Of a stretch of DNA of 64,000 nt, positions 18,190 through 28,900 are shown piece after piece (within the stretch, counting starts at the first letter, position 1; every line of letters starts with the position of its first letter). The DNA is from a virus. Location: IMG/VR virus record IMGVR_UViG_3300042564_003823, positions 1 through 64,000 of that record, one strand, 5' to 3'. The translations under genes and the position numbers were made by a program. The notes under the pieces are model-generated. The model worked only from the letters and a program-made list of their open reading frames with translations, was not told where the DNA came from and did not search any database.

Positions 18190-18642
18190 TTAAGCGAACG
18201 AATAATTAAGGTACTGATAAGATAAATTTTTCTCTGATAAAATGTCAGTTAACTCTCTTAAAATGTTTTTTATGTCTGGGCGTATATCCAGTGTATATCT
18301 TACCTTTGGTGGGTATACTTTTGCATCAATAACTCTATGACAAATTGTCTTGTTTCCAACCTTTAATATTATGTTAAATACTTCAGGTCCATCTGTGTTT
18401 GATGTTTCTAAAATGTTTGGGTCTTCTTCTATTTGGTATCTGTTGTCTAACATATAAACCATACACTTGTTTCTCAATTTTGTTTGTAATGTTTCAGACA
18501 AATACTTAATGTAGTCATACAAATCGACTGAATTTTCAGACTTTTCGTTATAACCTTTTACATTAAAGAATCTTTGAACCACAAAATTGTCGTTAAGTGT
18601 AATTAGAAACTCAACCTTTGTTACATCATACTGTTCTTTCAT
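18190..18642 (-). CDS. Conserved-looking protein of the replication operon (unknown)
   Basis: A 150-residue protein starting MKEQYDVTKVEFLITLNDNF. It is a mixed alpha/beta protein with no membrane segment, no Cys cluster and no motif I recognise. It starts four bases after the nuclease stop and lies before the helicase, so it is in the replication operon. T4 places small helicase-loading and transcription factors near such genes. This protein is too short for gp59 and shows no clear likeness to it. The function is unknown. Confidence 0.6.
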   Translation of the reverse strand: MKEQYDVTKVEFLITLNDNFVVQRFFNVKGYNEKSENSVDLYDYIKYLSETLQTKLRNKCMVYMLDNRYQIEEDPNILETSNTDGPEVFNIILKVGNKTICHRVIDAKVYPPKVRYTLDIRPDIKNILRELTDILSEKNLSYQYLNYSFA

Positions 18643-18646
18643 AATT

Positions 18647-19654
18647 TTACTTTTTTGTTTTAAACTTTGTTTTTTCTTTTCTTGTTAACTTTAAAAATGG
18701 TTTTAAAAAATATACCCACTGATCGTCACCTTTCGGTAGGTATTTAAATAATCCGTCGTCCATCATCATCCGAATTAGATTCTTATAACCTCTTCCGTCA
18801 GGATCCAATGACTCAGAGTAATAAGTATGTACTAATTCTTTTCCTTCTTCACTAATTAGTGGTTCAGATAAATCTACAATCTTTTTATTGATTTCAAAAA
18901 ACTCGTCACCAAAAATACCTTCTTTTGTTTTACCCGTCAGTAAATTTTTAAGAGCGGTATTATCTTTTTGTTCTTTAAGGAGTTCTTCACCTCTCGTTAA
19001 AATATCGGTAAAAGAAACTTCTTTTTCAAGTATCTCAGGAAATAATTTAACAATCGTCTTCTCACCTAAGTAATAGATTCCATCTATATTATCTGATTTG
19101 TCACCAGATATTATCTTGAATGTTTTTACATTGTAGTGTGGTATTTCTATTTCGTATAGTTTGATCTTATCTCCGTTCTTATAATACTTTTTGGTATTAG
19201 GTGAATAGATTGTAACATCTTCAGAGATAAGTTGTGTTAGGTCTCTATCTCCACTGAAAATTGTTTTATCTTCGTCTTTTGAAATTTTGCAATAATATGC
19301 AATGAGATCATCGGCTTCAGAGTATTCAAATTCAACTTGTCTAACAAACATTTCTTCCAAGTATTCTTTTACTCTTTGTTTTTGTTTGTTAAAGGATTGT
19401 TCTTTAAAATCTTCTGTAACACCTTTTCGGTTAAGTTTGTATTTTGGGTAGATTAACCTTCTTTGTGAAGTACTTGTTTCTCCGTCCCAAAATACAACAA
19501 CCTTGTTGAAGTTTTCGTCTTCTATAAACCTACGTAATGTGTTAAGGAAATGCCAAATACCTCCTACGTGATCTGTACCGTTAAAGTAATCTTTAACACC
19601 GTGAAAACCAATTTTTAATAAATTATTCCCGTCTACTAATAGGGTTTTTGTCAT
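18647..19654 (-). CDS. rnh: 5'-3' exonuclease/flap endonuclease, T4 RNase H-like
   Basis: A 335-residue protein of the FEN/polymerase-exonuclease family, near T4 RNase H in size (305). Metal-binding acidic residues are visible in order: LLVDGNN (Asp8), VVFWDGE, YSEADDLIAYY, FSGDRDLTQLI, and the helix-hairpin-helix entry ISGDKSDNIDGI. The arginine/lysine string RLIYPKYKLNRKG matches the helical arch region. It would remove RNA primers and flaps on the lagging strand with the gp32-like protein. It lies directly after UvsX (about 20 bases) and before a small unknown gene and the helicase. Confidence 0.88.
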   Translation of the reverse strand: MTKTLLVDGNNLLKIGFHGVKDYFNGTDHVGGIWHFLNTLRRFIEDENFNKVVVFWDGETSTSQRRLIYPKYKLNRKGVTEDFKEQSFNKQKQRVKEYLEEMFVRQVEFEYSEADDLIAYYCKISKDEDKTIFSGDRDLTQLISEDVTIYSPNTKKYYKNGDKIKLYEIEIPHYNVKTFKIISGDKSDNIDGIYYLGEKTIVKLFPEILEKEVSFTDILTRGEELLKEQKDNTALKNLLTGKTKEGIFGDEFFEINKKIVDLSEPLISEEGKELVHTYYSESLDPDGRGYKNLIRMMMDDGLFKYLPKGDDQWVYFLKPFLKLTRKEKTKFKTKK

Positions 19655-19675
19655 TTCTGTATTATTACAGGGTTC

Positions 19676-20683
19676 TTACTCAACTTCTTCTTTTTCTGCC
19701 TTTAAATCAAAGTCACCATCAACACCGATTATTTCTTTCCAATACTCGGCATAATCTTTTTTGTATTGTTCAATGGACGCCTTTTCTTCGGATGCTTCTT
19801 TACCAGGTAAAAACCCATGTGGTGTTACAATAATTTTACCGTCTTCAAATCCAAGTCCATTGATGTGGTTTTTCATTACGGAAACTTTTGTTCTTGATGC
19901 AAACTTTACTGTACGTTTGTCTTTAGTTGCCGTAATCTTTGTTGTTCCCGCACCTTTTTGATTTCCAAATAAAAATACCAAAGATGAATTTAACCAAATC
20001 GCTTCACCACCTTTTGCCTTAATTTTTGGTTGTCCAAATGGATTGTCAGGTAATTCCACCCAAGGTTGATTAACAATAATCAAAGTGTTTTCGTATTTAG
20101 AATCCGCTTTACGAGAACCTGATATGCGTTGGTTGATTCCCATTCCAATCTTGTCGGCTAAAACACTTGCATTGTGTTGTTTACCACCCTTACCTTCATA
20201 AGTCATCTTACAAGGAACTGAACCAACTGAATCCCACATAATACATAATGAATAATCTAAATCTCCTTTTTCTTGTGCATCTAACAAATCATTAATGTAG
20301 TCTGTAATTTGTTCAATATAATCAAAGTTGTTATTGAATATATAAAACCCGTCCCACTCTAATTCTCCTGTTTCAGTATCAACAACTTCTTCACATTCAA
20401 AACCCATAAGTTTTGCGTGTTCAAAAGACCACTTCTGTTCTGTAATAATAAAAACAGGAAGTACTCCCTTCTTTTGGGCATCAACTGCGGTTTTAACTAA
20501 GGCGGTTGTTTTGCCTGTATCACTATGTCCTAAAAACATATTAATGTGTCCCATCGCAGGTCCCGGTAATCCAACAGCATCTAAGAATGGTTCACCTAAA
20601 TCAAAAAACCTTTGTGGTTTATATTTTGCTGATGTAGAAAACTTTTTCTTTAATGAACTAAAGTCGTTCTTTTTAATTGCCAT
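19676..20683 (-). CDS. uvsX: UvsX-like RecA-family recombinase
   Basis: A 335-residue protein, shorter than T4 UvsX (391). The Walker A motif is GHSDTGKTT at residues 52-60, preceded by GPAMGHINMFLG. A RecA-type Walker B follows in YSLCIMWDSVGS (near residue 155). The later loop KAKGGEAIWLNSSLV and the RTKVSVMKNH string match UvsX-type proteins. The C-terminus is acidic (GDFDLKAEKEEVE). It would form filaments on single-stranded DNA for strand exchange and recombination-dependent replication. The start overlaps the stop of the upstream 98-residue gene by 11 bases. The neighbours (SSB, nuclease, helicase) form a complete recombination-replication set. Confidence 0.92.
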   Translation of the reverse strand: MAIKKNDFSSLKKKFSTSAKYKPQRFFDLGEPFLDAVGLPGPAMGHINMFLGHSDTGKTTALVKTAVDAQKKGVLPVFIITEQKWSFEHAKLMGFECEEVVDTETGELEWDGFYIFNNNFDYIEQITDYINDLLDAQEKGDLDYSLCIMWDSVGSVPCKMTYEGKGGKQHNASVLADKIGMGINQRISGSRKADSKYENTLIIVNQPWVELPDNPFGQPKIKAKGGEAIWLNSSLVFLFGNQKGAGTTKITATKDKRTVKFASRTKVSVMKNHINGLGFEDGKIIVTPHGFLPGKEASEEKASIEQYKKDYAEYWKEIIGVDGDFDLKAEKEEVE

Positions 20684-20969
20684 CTTCTTCTCCTTTTTGT
20701 TTGTTTAAAATTTTTAACATGTCTTCAGTGATTTCAAATTTCTCATCTCTTTTAACATTATACTTGTAAATTGTTTCCAACATTTCAAGTTTATCTTTTG
20801 CGTTTGTCATCTTTTCAACAAACTTATCCATTTCTTCTAAATGTTGTGGGTGTTCTCCAATACCAACAGGGTTATTGAAATAAATTAAAAGTGTTGCTTC
20901 TGCTTCAGCCATTTCTGACCTATATTTCAAGGTCAGGGCTTCATACATTTTTTGTGATATCTTATTCAT
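20673..20969 (-). CDS. Small helical protein between SSB and UvsX
   Basis: A 98-residue, mostly helical, acidic protein starting MNKISQKMYEALTLKYRSEM. A central string NPVGIGEHPQHLEEMDKF and following coiled-coil-like heptads (KMTNAKDKLEMLETIY) give it a shape that I recall as common in small hypothetical proteins of marine T4-like phages, which is memory and not a search. It starts 10 bases after the SSB stop and overlaps UvsX by 11 bases, so it is surely co-expressed. A role as an accessory or loader protein for SSB or UvsX is possible but unproved. Confidence 0.65.
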   Translation of the reverse strand: MNKISQKMYEALTLKYRSEMAEAEATLLIYFNNPVGIGEHPQHLEEMDKFVEKMTNAKDKLEMLETIYKYNVKRDEKFEITEDMLKILNKQKGEEDGN

Positions 20970-20979
20970 TACTTAAATA

Positions 20980-21831
20980 TTAAAATGGTAATTCTTCTGA
21001 TGGTTCATCATCTGCTTGTGGGTCAACAATTGGTGTTTCTTCTTTTTGTACTCCACCTAAAGAAATTTCTGCCTCATCTCCGTAAACGTATTTTTTAAGT
21101 TCTGAACTCCACATTGGCGTCTCTCCTACCGCTACGGCTTCTAAATACTCAACAGGTTTTTTAGAATAAACATCTTTCCAAGTTAACTCATCTTGTAACC
21201 AACCTTCCATAATTTCTTTATCTGTGTGTACAGGTGCTGGGTCATCATACATAATTGTTTGAACAACCGTATATTCTTTTCCTTGTGGTGTCTTAGCCTT
21301 TGTTAATTCAATAATAAGGTCTCTTCCTTTTTCTGAATCAGTAACATCACCTTTTGCTTTCCAAATAGGAAGTATTTTATCTAAAACCCCTTCTTGTTTG
21401 TAGTTGTGTTTAAATCTCCAAAATTTAACACCATCTTGTTCGTTATCTCTATCAATAACTTTTACAATGTAAAATAAACGTGAACGGTACTGTGATGCCA
21501 ATTCTTTATCTTCTTTTTTACCTGTAGAAATTAATTCGTTATAAACTTCAGTAAGTGGAGATCTTTCGTTGTCATTTTTTTCAGGGTCATACAACTTAAC
21601 CCACTGCCCATTTACTTGAATCTCGTGATACCAAACTTCAACAAATGGTGAAGAACCGTCCTTTGTAGGTAATACTCTGATTCTTTTTTGTGCTGATTTT
21701 TCATTTTTTTGAAGAATTGCTGAAAAATATCTTTTCATTCTGTCTTCTTGTGAGATGTTTTGTCTCGGTGAACTACTTGGTGTTGAGTTCTTTTCGTACT
21801 GTGCAAGTACTGCGTCAATTGAATTTGCCAT
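20980..21831 (-). CDS. 32: Single-stranded DNA-binding protein, gp32-like
   Basis: A 283-residue protein, close to T4 gp32 (301). The basic N-terminal region has QEDRMKRYFSAIL and KSAQKRIRVLP, followed by an OB-fold core with VEVWYHEIQVNGQWVKLYDP and YIVKVIDRDN. The CxxC/zinc-binding residues of T4 gp32 are not visible. The acidic tail ends DDEPSEELPF, resembling the Asp/Glu-rich Pro-Phe tip of bacterial SSB proteins that recruits repair enzymes. The upstream region has a TATAAATT string about 15 bases before the ATG. It opens the recombination-replication gene run. Confidence 0.82.
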   Translation of the reverse strand: MANSIDAVLAQYEKNSTPSSSPRQNISQEDRMKRYFSAILQKNEKSAQKRIRVLPTKDGSSPFVEVWYHEIQVNGQWVKLYDPEKNDNERSPLTEVYNELISTGKKEDKELASQYRSRLFYIVKVIDRDNEQDGVKFWRFKHNYKQEGVLDKILPIWKAKGDVTDSEKGRDLIIELTKAKTPQGKEYTVVQTIMYDDPAPVHTDKEIMEGWLQDELTWKDVYSKKPVEYLEAVAVGETPMWSSELKKYVYGDEAEISLGGVQKEETPIVDPQADDEPSEELPF

Positions 21832-21897
21832 AGATTTTTGTTTTTAATTTATACTCTTTTATCTATAACAATTATAAGTGAATTTAGTAGAATGTCA

Positions 21898-21928
21898 AAT
21901 AAAAAAGGGACCTTTTGAGGTCCCTTAT
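21898..21928 (-). terminator. Intrinsic terminator after the Pro-rich gene
   Basis: A seven-bp GC-rich stem (AGGGACC with GGTCCCT, six-base loop) spans 21906-21925. On the minus strand it is followed by TTTTTTATTT. It lies six bases after the stop of the 248-residue gene and before the SSB gene. Confidence 0.85.
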
Positions 21929-21931
21929 ATT

Positions 21932-22678
21932 TTATAAAAATCTACGTCTTCTTCTATAGTTTTCTTTCAAATTTTCTTCATCATCTTCAGAATCATATAT
22001 ATTAAAAGTTTTTTTAATTTCTCCCGGTGAAAACCTTTCTACTTCATCAGATGTTAAAACATATTCGTTTTTACCTGATTTTTCCATATCAACTTTTTTA
22101 TCATCAAAAAAATCTGTCAATTTTTGATTATAAGGGTATGAATCTAAAGATCTTAATTCTAATCTTTCTTCAGGTGTTTTTTCCCTATATTTGTCAAACT
22201 TATTTTCTAAACTATCAATTTTATTTAATAATTGATCCATATTTTCAAGTTTAGAAGTTAAATCATCAAGTTTTGAAAAAATACCATCCATAAATTCATC
22301 TTGTTTGCTTTTAATTTCTTGTTGTGCGGTTACTAAATCAGTTATATCAATTTCTTCGGCTTCCCCTTCTTCACCTTCTTTCGCATCTGCACCCACTTCT
22401 TCAACATCAGGATCGTTTGAAACGTCTACAGGCTCAGGAACTTCTTCAGGACCTCCGGCCGGTGGAGCACCTGCATCGGTAGGTGGTGGAGCACCAGCAT
22501 CCGCACCAGGAGGTGGTGGTGGAGCACCTGCATCAGGTGGTGGTGGAGCACCTGCATCAGGTGGAGGTGGTGGTGCAGCTTCATCCTGTTCTTTAATGAT
22601 GTAACTATTTATTTCATTAAATCTTCTGATTTCTTCCAATATTTTTTTTTCTACATTCATTTTTTTATAATTAACCAT
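21932..22678 (-). CDS. Pro/Ala-rich coiled-coil protein with prohead-protease-type leader
   Basis: A 248-residue protein in three parts. The leader (first 30 residues) is basic and helical and ends in YIIKEQDE, an Ile-x-Glu site like those cut by T4 gp21. Residues about 31-90 are tandem Pro runs with repeated DAGAPPPP units. After an acidic stretch, residues about 115-170 form a coiled coil (IFSKLDDLTSKLENMDQLLNKI), and the end is basic (RRRRRFL). An internal ATG at 22660 gives a start MNVEKKILEE, similar to the upstream gene's MNVKKLL, and may be the true start. It overlaps its upstream neighbour by eight bases. The shape suggests an internal head or scaffold-core protein, but no family was recognised. 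Confidence 0.65.
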   Translation of the reverse strand: MVNYKKMNVEKKILEEIRRFNEINSYIIKEQDEAAPPPPPDAGAPPPPDAGAPPPPPGADAGAPPPTDAGAPPAGGPEEVPEPVDVSNDPDVEEVGADAKEGEEGEAEEIDITDLVTAQQEIKSKQDEFMDGIFSKLDDLTSKLENMDQLLNKIDSLENKFDKYREKTPEERLELRSLDSYPYNQKLTDFFDDKKVDMEKSGKNEYVLTSDEVERFSPGEIKKTFNIYDSEDDEENLKENYRRRRRFL

Positions 22679-22895
22679 TTAATAATGTTTTAACCCCTGT
22701 TGGTGTTTCAACTTTTAAAGTTCTATTTGTTTTTACTGTATTATCATACCTCTCTATCAACCCATCTTTCATTCTTATTGTATAACAATCTCCAGTATCT
22801 AAATCGCAAACTTCTTTATACCCATTTTCAGTTTGTTTTTCTGTTACCCTAGCATCCTTTCTAAGATAATCGTCTAAAAGTTTTTTTACGTTCAT
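22671..22895 (-). CDS. Small protein of unknown function
   Basis: A 74-residue protein starting MNVKKLLDDYLRKDARVTEK. The first 20 residues are an amphipathic helix, followed by a compact beta-rich part with CDLDTGDC (two Cys six apart). An exact TATTTATA lies 14 bases before the ATG. It overlaps the Pro-rich gene and probably shares its transcript. The leader ends in Val-Thr-Glu, close to but not matching the Ile/Leu-x-Glu pattern of its neighbours. Confidence 0.6.
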   Translation of the reverse strand: MNVKKLLDDYLRKDARVTEKQTENGYKEVCDLDTGDCYTIRMKDGLIERYDNTVKTNRTLKVETPTGVKTLLNG

Positions 22896-22909
22896 AATTT
22901 TTCTTTTTA

Positions 22910-22917
22910 TATAAATA
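22910..22917 (-). promoter_or_regulatory. TATTTATA element before the 74-residue gene
   Basis: Exact TATTTATA on the coding strand, followed by TAAAAAG, 14 bases before the ATG at 22895. Confidence 0.5.
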
Positions 22918-22934
22918 TGTAGTTATTTGTAAAA

Positions 22935-25900
22935 TTAGAAGAAAGTTTGCGCAATTTTAGAAACGGCAACGTATGAGTCGTATAGTTGTTGTGTTAAAAC
23001 GCCATTATTTAAATTATTTATAACAAAATCTTTTATATTTGCAGCACTCACCGGTTGAACTCCTTCTGTGTTTTCATCAGCATCTAAAAACCCACTATCC
23101 CAAATAGCAATAACAAATTGAGCAACCGACTCATCAAATGATTCCGTATTATTACCGTTTAAATTATTTAATTCAGGAAGTAATAAAATCGGTTGAGATA
23201 AGTATGACGATGCAATTGCAATTGATTGACTTTGACCTGTAAATGAAAATAGTGGTTTTGGTGTATCTGAGTCATTTACACATATTAATTCATAAAATTC
23301 AGGTCTATTACCACTATTAACATTTATAGCATTTATTGAAAAATAGTTTTGGTTTAGTGGTTCTATTATACCTACACTTTCTGATTGGTTTATTGGTCTT
23401 GTTAATGCAATAGTGAATAAAACAATTTTTAAATTTTTATCAGAAACATTATCATTTAAAAGAATTTTTAAATCATCGTAAGTTAATGTTTTCTTTGATG
23501 TTTTAACAAAAGGGAATGTTTTATATTGATCGGCAACTTTTTGCTCACAAACGGTTTGATTTGATTGTGTGCCATCTTTTTCTAATTTTTGTTGTTCAGG
23601 ATCTAAAAGTGATTCAAACACTTCAGGTTGTCCTTCAGTATTTTTCCTTTCCAATATTTTTTGTTTGTATTTTTGTAAATAATTAGCCTTAACATACGAA
23701 CCTAAACTCTCAGGTTGTGGTAGTGCATATCTTGGCATACGTGACCCTTTGAATGTTGTATCAAATTTGTCAACTCCTATTGAATGTGAGACATTGAATA
23801 TTAGATATGGACCATAAAATAATGGTACGTGTCTGAGATTAAAATACATCATTGGTTGTAACATCGCATTTCCCATACTTGACACTTCACACGTATATGA
23901 TAATGATTTATAAAAAGAATAAAGAGATGCGGTTTGTTGTGTTATTCTATCACCACTAGCACCATTAGCCAAATTATCTCTAACCATGAAAGTTGCTGCA
24001 GTATTTTTTTTGTCTTGCATCCCAACATTTATTGACTTGAAAATATTTTGATTTCTTATACCAAAATCAACGTTGAACCCAACCACTTTATTTGATAATG
24101 ATTTGTTTTGTTTTCCGTCTTGAACCCTATTTGGGTTTGAGGATGGTATTCTAAAATCATAGCTATCGTCACCATAAACCATAAATTTGTTATCTGTGGT
24201 TCTAGGTTTTTCGGATTCTTTACCAACATAAACACATAAAAATTTTGCACTTGAGTTAATGTAGTCTACATTTGTCCATGTACCAAATAAACTATTTGCC
24301 GGATCTATATCTATGGCTTGGGCATTTTTTGATGGGTTTTGTAACCCATAAAAATTTACGTAAGATGGTAAAGAAAAGAAAATCATATCACTACAAATTT
24401 TTAATATTCCACCAATTACAGAATATATATCTCTACCACCGTCAGATTTAAAAATGTCTCTGACTTTTTCCATATCTAATTGTATTTTATCTCCAACATC
24501 ATTGTTTCCTGTATCATGAAAAAGAAAATCCTCAAATAATGTTTTAGATTTTAAATCACTTCCCGATACCCATTTGTCATTTAATGTTTGAAAAACATTA
24601 TACAAAGATAGTTTTGTAGTGTCTCCTTCAACCGTTGCTCTAAAATTTTTGTTTTTTGTTTTTTGTTTTGGTAAATTTTTATTTAGATAACTAGAAACCT
24701 CTGTAAGGATATTATCATTAATTAAATTTTCACCGTCAATAAATGTTTTAAGTTGGTCAATAAAAGTTTCTTTATCGTAAGGTTGCCCATCTTTAATACT
24801 TTCTTGTTTTCTACTTGCAAAAATTTTAATTATAGGACTTAAAGTTTTTATATTATCCACACTAAACTTGATGTCCATATCAATAAAGAAATCTGTGATT
24901 GTTGATCCGCTATCAGCATATTCAACATATGGTAATGTGGAAAATCCAACATATTTTTCTAATGTTTTCCATTCATCATTAAAGTTCGCCCTACTTGTAA
25001 TTAAATTAATTGTTTGTGTATTGCCAGGTAAAGTGTTACTAACATATGGTTCAAATTTTATAGGATCTACGGGTGTGTATCCGGGAGTATTTAAAACACT
25101 ATTAAATAATTTTCTATCAAAATTTCCAGCATTTGCAATTTTTAAGACACAATTAAAATTCATAAAGTTTTTAACTCCTGTTGTGATATTAGATAATTGG
25201 GAAGTTGCTAATTGATATGCGTCTTGATTTTGTTCATTAATTAATGTGACATCATTGTCTCTAACAAAAAATACTTTTTTTAATTGTTCAAATAGTCGTC
25301 TTTCTTTAATTTTTTTAATTTTATTTGTATTAGTATATGATGGACTAACTTCTTCTTTTTCAAGGATTAATAAATCACTTGCACTAGGATTAGGTTTACA
25401 AAAACCTAAAAACGCCTTTTCAAATAAATCTAAAATTTCCGGTTTGAATACCGCAAAAATTTCTTCTATTGATTTTGGCATAAGTTCTTTACCTAAATTC
25501 AAATACTCATTGTATTTTGGTTTTGTAACTAAAGTATTGTCATAATAACCAAATTGAGGGGCTCCCCAAAAAGATCGTACAGATCCGTTATACATAGCCG
25601 GATTGTTTTGGATTTCTATCTTCAATTTGTTATTATCATCAAAACATTCAAGTACCGTTTGATTAATATTCAATCCTCCATTTGATGGGACTAATAAATG
25701 TGTTTTGTAATTTTTATCTATTAGAGGATCTTTATCAAAAGTTAAATATTGGAAATATGGGCTAATAATAATTGACCTGTTAATATTGTTACTGTCCCCA
25801 TTAAAGTCCATGTAATAATTCGCATTAGTATTGTTACCTATTTTTAATTTACCGGTATCATATAAATTATCAAATTCTGTTTGATTATAAGTTGTAAATA

Positions 25901-28900
25901 AATCTTTTTTTGTGAAAAACCAATATACATCATTTATTAATTTAGGGTAAAATCCAGTTTTAAAAATTTCAATCCCCCCATAAAATGGTAATAACTTAAT
26001 TTCAAAAGATTTATAATCCGTACTTCCTCCTGTGTAATTTTTTATTTTAAATTGTGTTTGTAAATCGTTAACAAAAGGATCATAATATTTTTTATAGTCA
26101 AAATCTTTCCATACATCATCTAATATATCCACTCCGTTAGTTTCTATAAATCGTTTATAACGATACCAAATTGATCCAAATTTTAAAACTATAGAATAGG
26201 GTATCTGATGTATAGATGAGAAATTTTTTAATGTTGACCCAAATGCGTCAAGTAACTCATCACTTTCAATGTCCACTAATGGGTCGGTCAAACCGGCTAA
26301 AGGTATTGAGTTAACATATAGATATCCAAGAGCCGCATATGGATTTTGATTTGTGTTGTTTGGGTCTTTTTCCATTTCAACACCGTTTAGTAACGCATTA
26401 ATAAAATAAGGTGTGTTCAACAACGTACAACTTTGTACGTTATATCCAACATTTCCTGAATATAAACCACCATCAAGTTCTAATTTATTTACCGTAACGT
26501 AACTATCTATTTGTTCATTTTCTTCAAAAAAAGTTTTTAAAGTAATACGATTATTAACGGTTGTTGTTGTTTTTTTACTAACTAAGATTGGTGTGGTAAA
26601 GTTTTCAAATTGTGTTTTAGCGTAATCTTTAAAACATTTTATTTTTTTGTACTTCTCTGTTTGGTTTAATCTTGCTATGGTTTTTTTGTCATCAAGAAAA
26701 ATAAATGTTTTATCTGTTTGGTTGAAGGACTCCCTATCAGTATATATTGTATTTTTATCTATAAAATTATTATCGGTATATGGTAAAACATCTAAAAAAG
26801 ATTTTTCTGAAACTTCACTACTTCTTAAATATTCTTCAAAATTTTTAACTAAAGGAATTGTATTATCCAAACTTATAGATCTTGAACTTAGTGTGTCCAT
26901 GTCATATAACCCATAATCTTTTTGTACCGCATTTAAAACATTTTCATTAACATAATTATCCCTTTCAAAGTCAGCCCAATTAACCCCAATTCCACCTGAA
27001 TTAGATATTGCCCTTAATTCGTTTCTGAATGTTTGTAGATTATATTTTGTGTTTTTGAGTCTTTCAGTTAATCTAGGATTTGAAAGTGCAGAACTTATTA
27101 TATTTTTTGCTTCAAGATCCGCAAGAAACTTATTTATTTGTTTTGTATTAAACGAACTTTTATATAATTTTGTATAGTGACTTAAAGCATAAAGTCTTTC
27201 ATACATTTCATACATGAAAGAAACTTCTGAAGTATTTTCATATGGCTTTACATTAAATGGAAAATATAAAGTATTACAAGAACCATAATTTGCCAATTCT
27301 TTTTCATTGTTGTAAACATTCCTTCTTGGTTCTTTATTTTTCTTTGTTGATGCCGTTAAATAATCCTCTAAAAATTTTACTTCAGGCCAAACAGTATCAT
27401 CAAAACCTTCTGTTTGATCTGCATATTTAGGGTCGCCAATATAGTGTATATTAAATTTATTATTTCCTTTATCGTCAATTTCTTCAACAAAATATGTTGG
27501 CCATGGGTAAACTAAGTTTATATTTTTTATTTCTTCTGAACTACCTTTAATAGTATTTTTTCCATCAACACTATAATTTTTATCTGGAGGTAAAATTGTT
27601 GATACCCTTCTAGGGTTATCTCTGAGATTCCATGCGTCGGTATGTGTTCTATCCATTAATATATAGAAAGTATCTAATCCGGCCATAAGAATTGCCATTA
27701 TATTTCTAATTGTTGGTTGGTAACCTAAACCGCCGTCTTTAGAAAAAAACCTCAACGCTAAATCATCTGATATTTGTGTTTCAATTTCTTCTTCTCGTTT
27801 ATCTATTTTTGTTCTTAACTGTTCAATCTTATCCAAAAACCCACCACTAACTAGTTTTCCACCACCAAAAGTTGATTCTCCATATTTTATAAGTGTCGGG
27901 AATGTTTCAATATCGTTCCCATTGATGTCCTTTATTAGTTCTTTTGTTAAGAAATCTTTGTTAATTTGGGATATAAATACATTAACTTGTTCGTCAGTTG
28001 GTGTGGTCCCGATTCTAATTGCCAATGTTTTTTTATAGTCTTCAAATGTTAGTTTATTATAATCAAAATTTTCAAATATTTCATCGTCAGTTATTGTTAC
28101 AGGTATTTGGTTTTCTGCCTTCGCATCTTCACCAAAAGTGGCGTTTCTTCTAATATTATCCAAAGAATTATTTATCTCGGCTTTAATTGCTGATATTATA
28201 TCTCTTCGTTTTTGAAAGTCTAATGTATTTTTGAAAGAATAAAAAATTTGTCCGTCAAAAAAAATGTAATTTGTTTTGTCTAAATAGGTATTTAAAACAA
28301 CTTTGTATGCCCTGTCTTTTATTTCAAGTAAGTCTTTTCTAAACTGATCAATATCACTAAGTATGACAAAGTCCCCCTTTTCAATTTTGTCTTGCATTGA
28401 GGTCGTAAAACTATCGGCGTCTTCAATAAACTCATCTATAGTCAGATGTGGGAAATCCTGATCAATTAATCCTTTGGATTTGTATATCGTATAAACTTCA
28501 TCTAATGTTTGAGACCCAATTGAAATTTCTTTACTGGATACAGTTGTATTCACAGAGTTTGATGGTGATGGGTTTTCTGTTTGAATAATTGCAGGAAACA
28601 TTTTAGGTGCAGTTCTAGCATAATCTAATAAACTATCACTTAATAACCCAGAATTTTTACCTATCAACTCTAAGTCTATATTAAAATTACCAAGGGTATT
28701 ATCAAAAGAAGCGTTGAATTTTGTTAAGTTCAAACTATATCTTATTGCTTTTCCGTAATACCCTTTTACTGTTAAATAAAATATTGGGTACGGTAAGTTA
28801 AAAAAGACTGAGTAAAGTGAGTTTTCACCTTGTTCAAAAAGTGTTCTTCCTTGTATGTCAACTAATTTTATTTTAACTGTCGGTACAAACATACCACCAG

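Noticed and set aside
22305-22604. Plus-strand 99-residue Ser/Gly-rich reading frame
   Set aside because: It is the antisense shadow of the Pro/Ala repeat in the 248-residue gene. The low-complexity repeat keeps the opposite strand open by chance.
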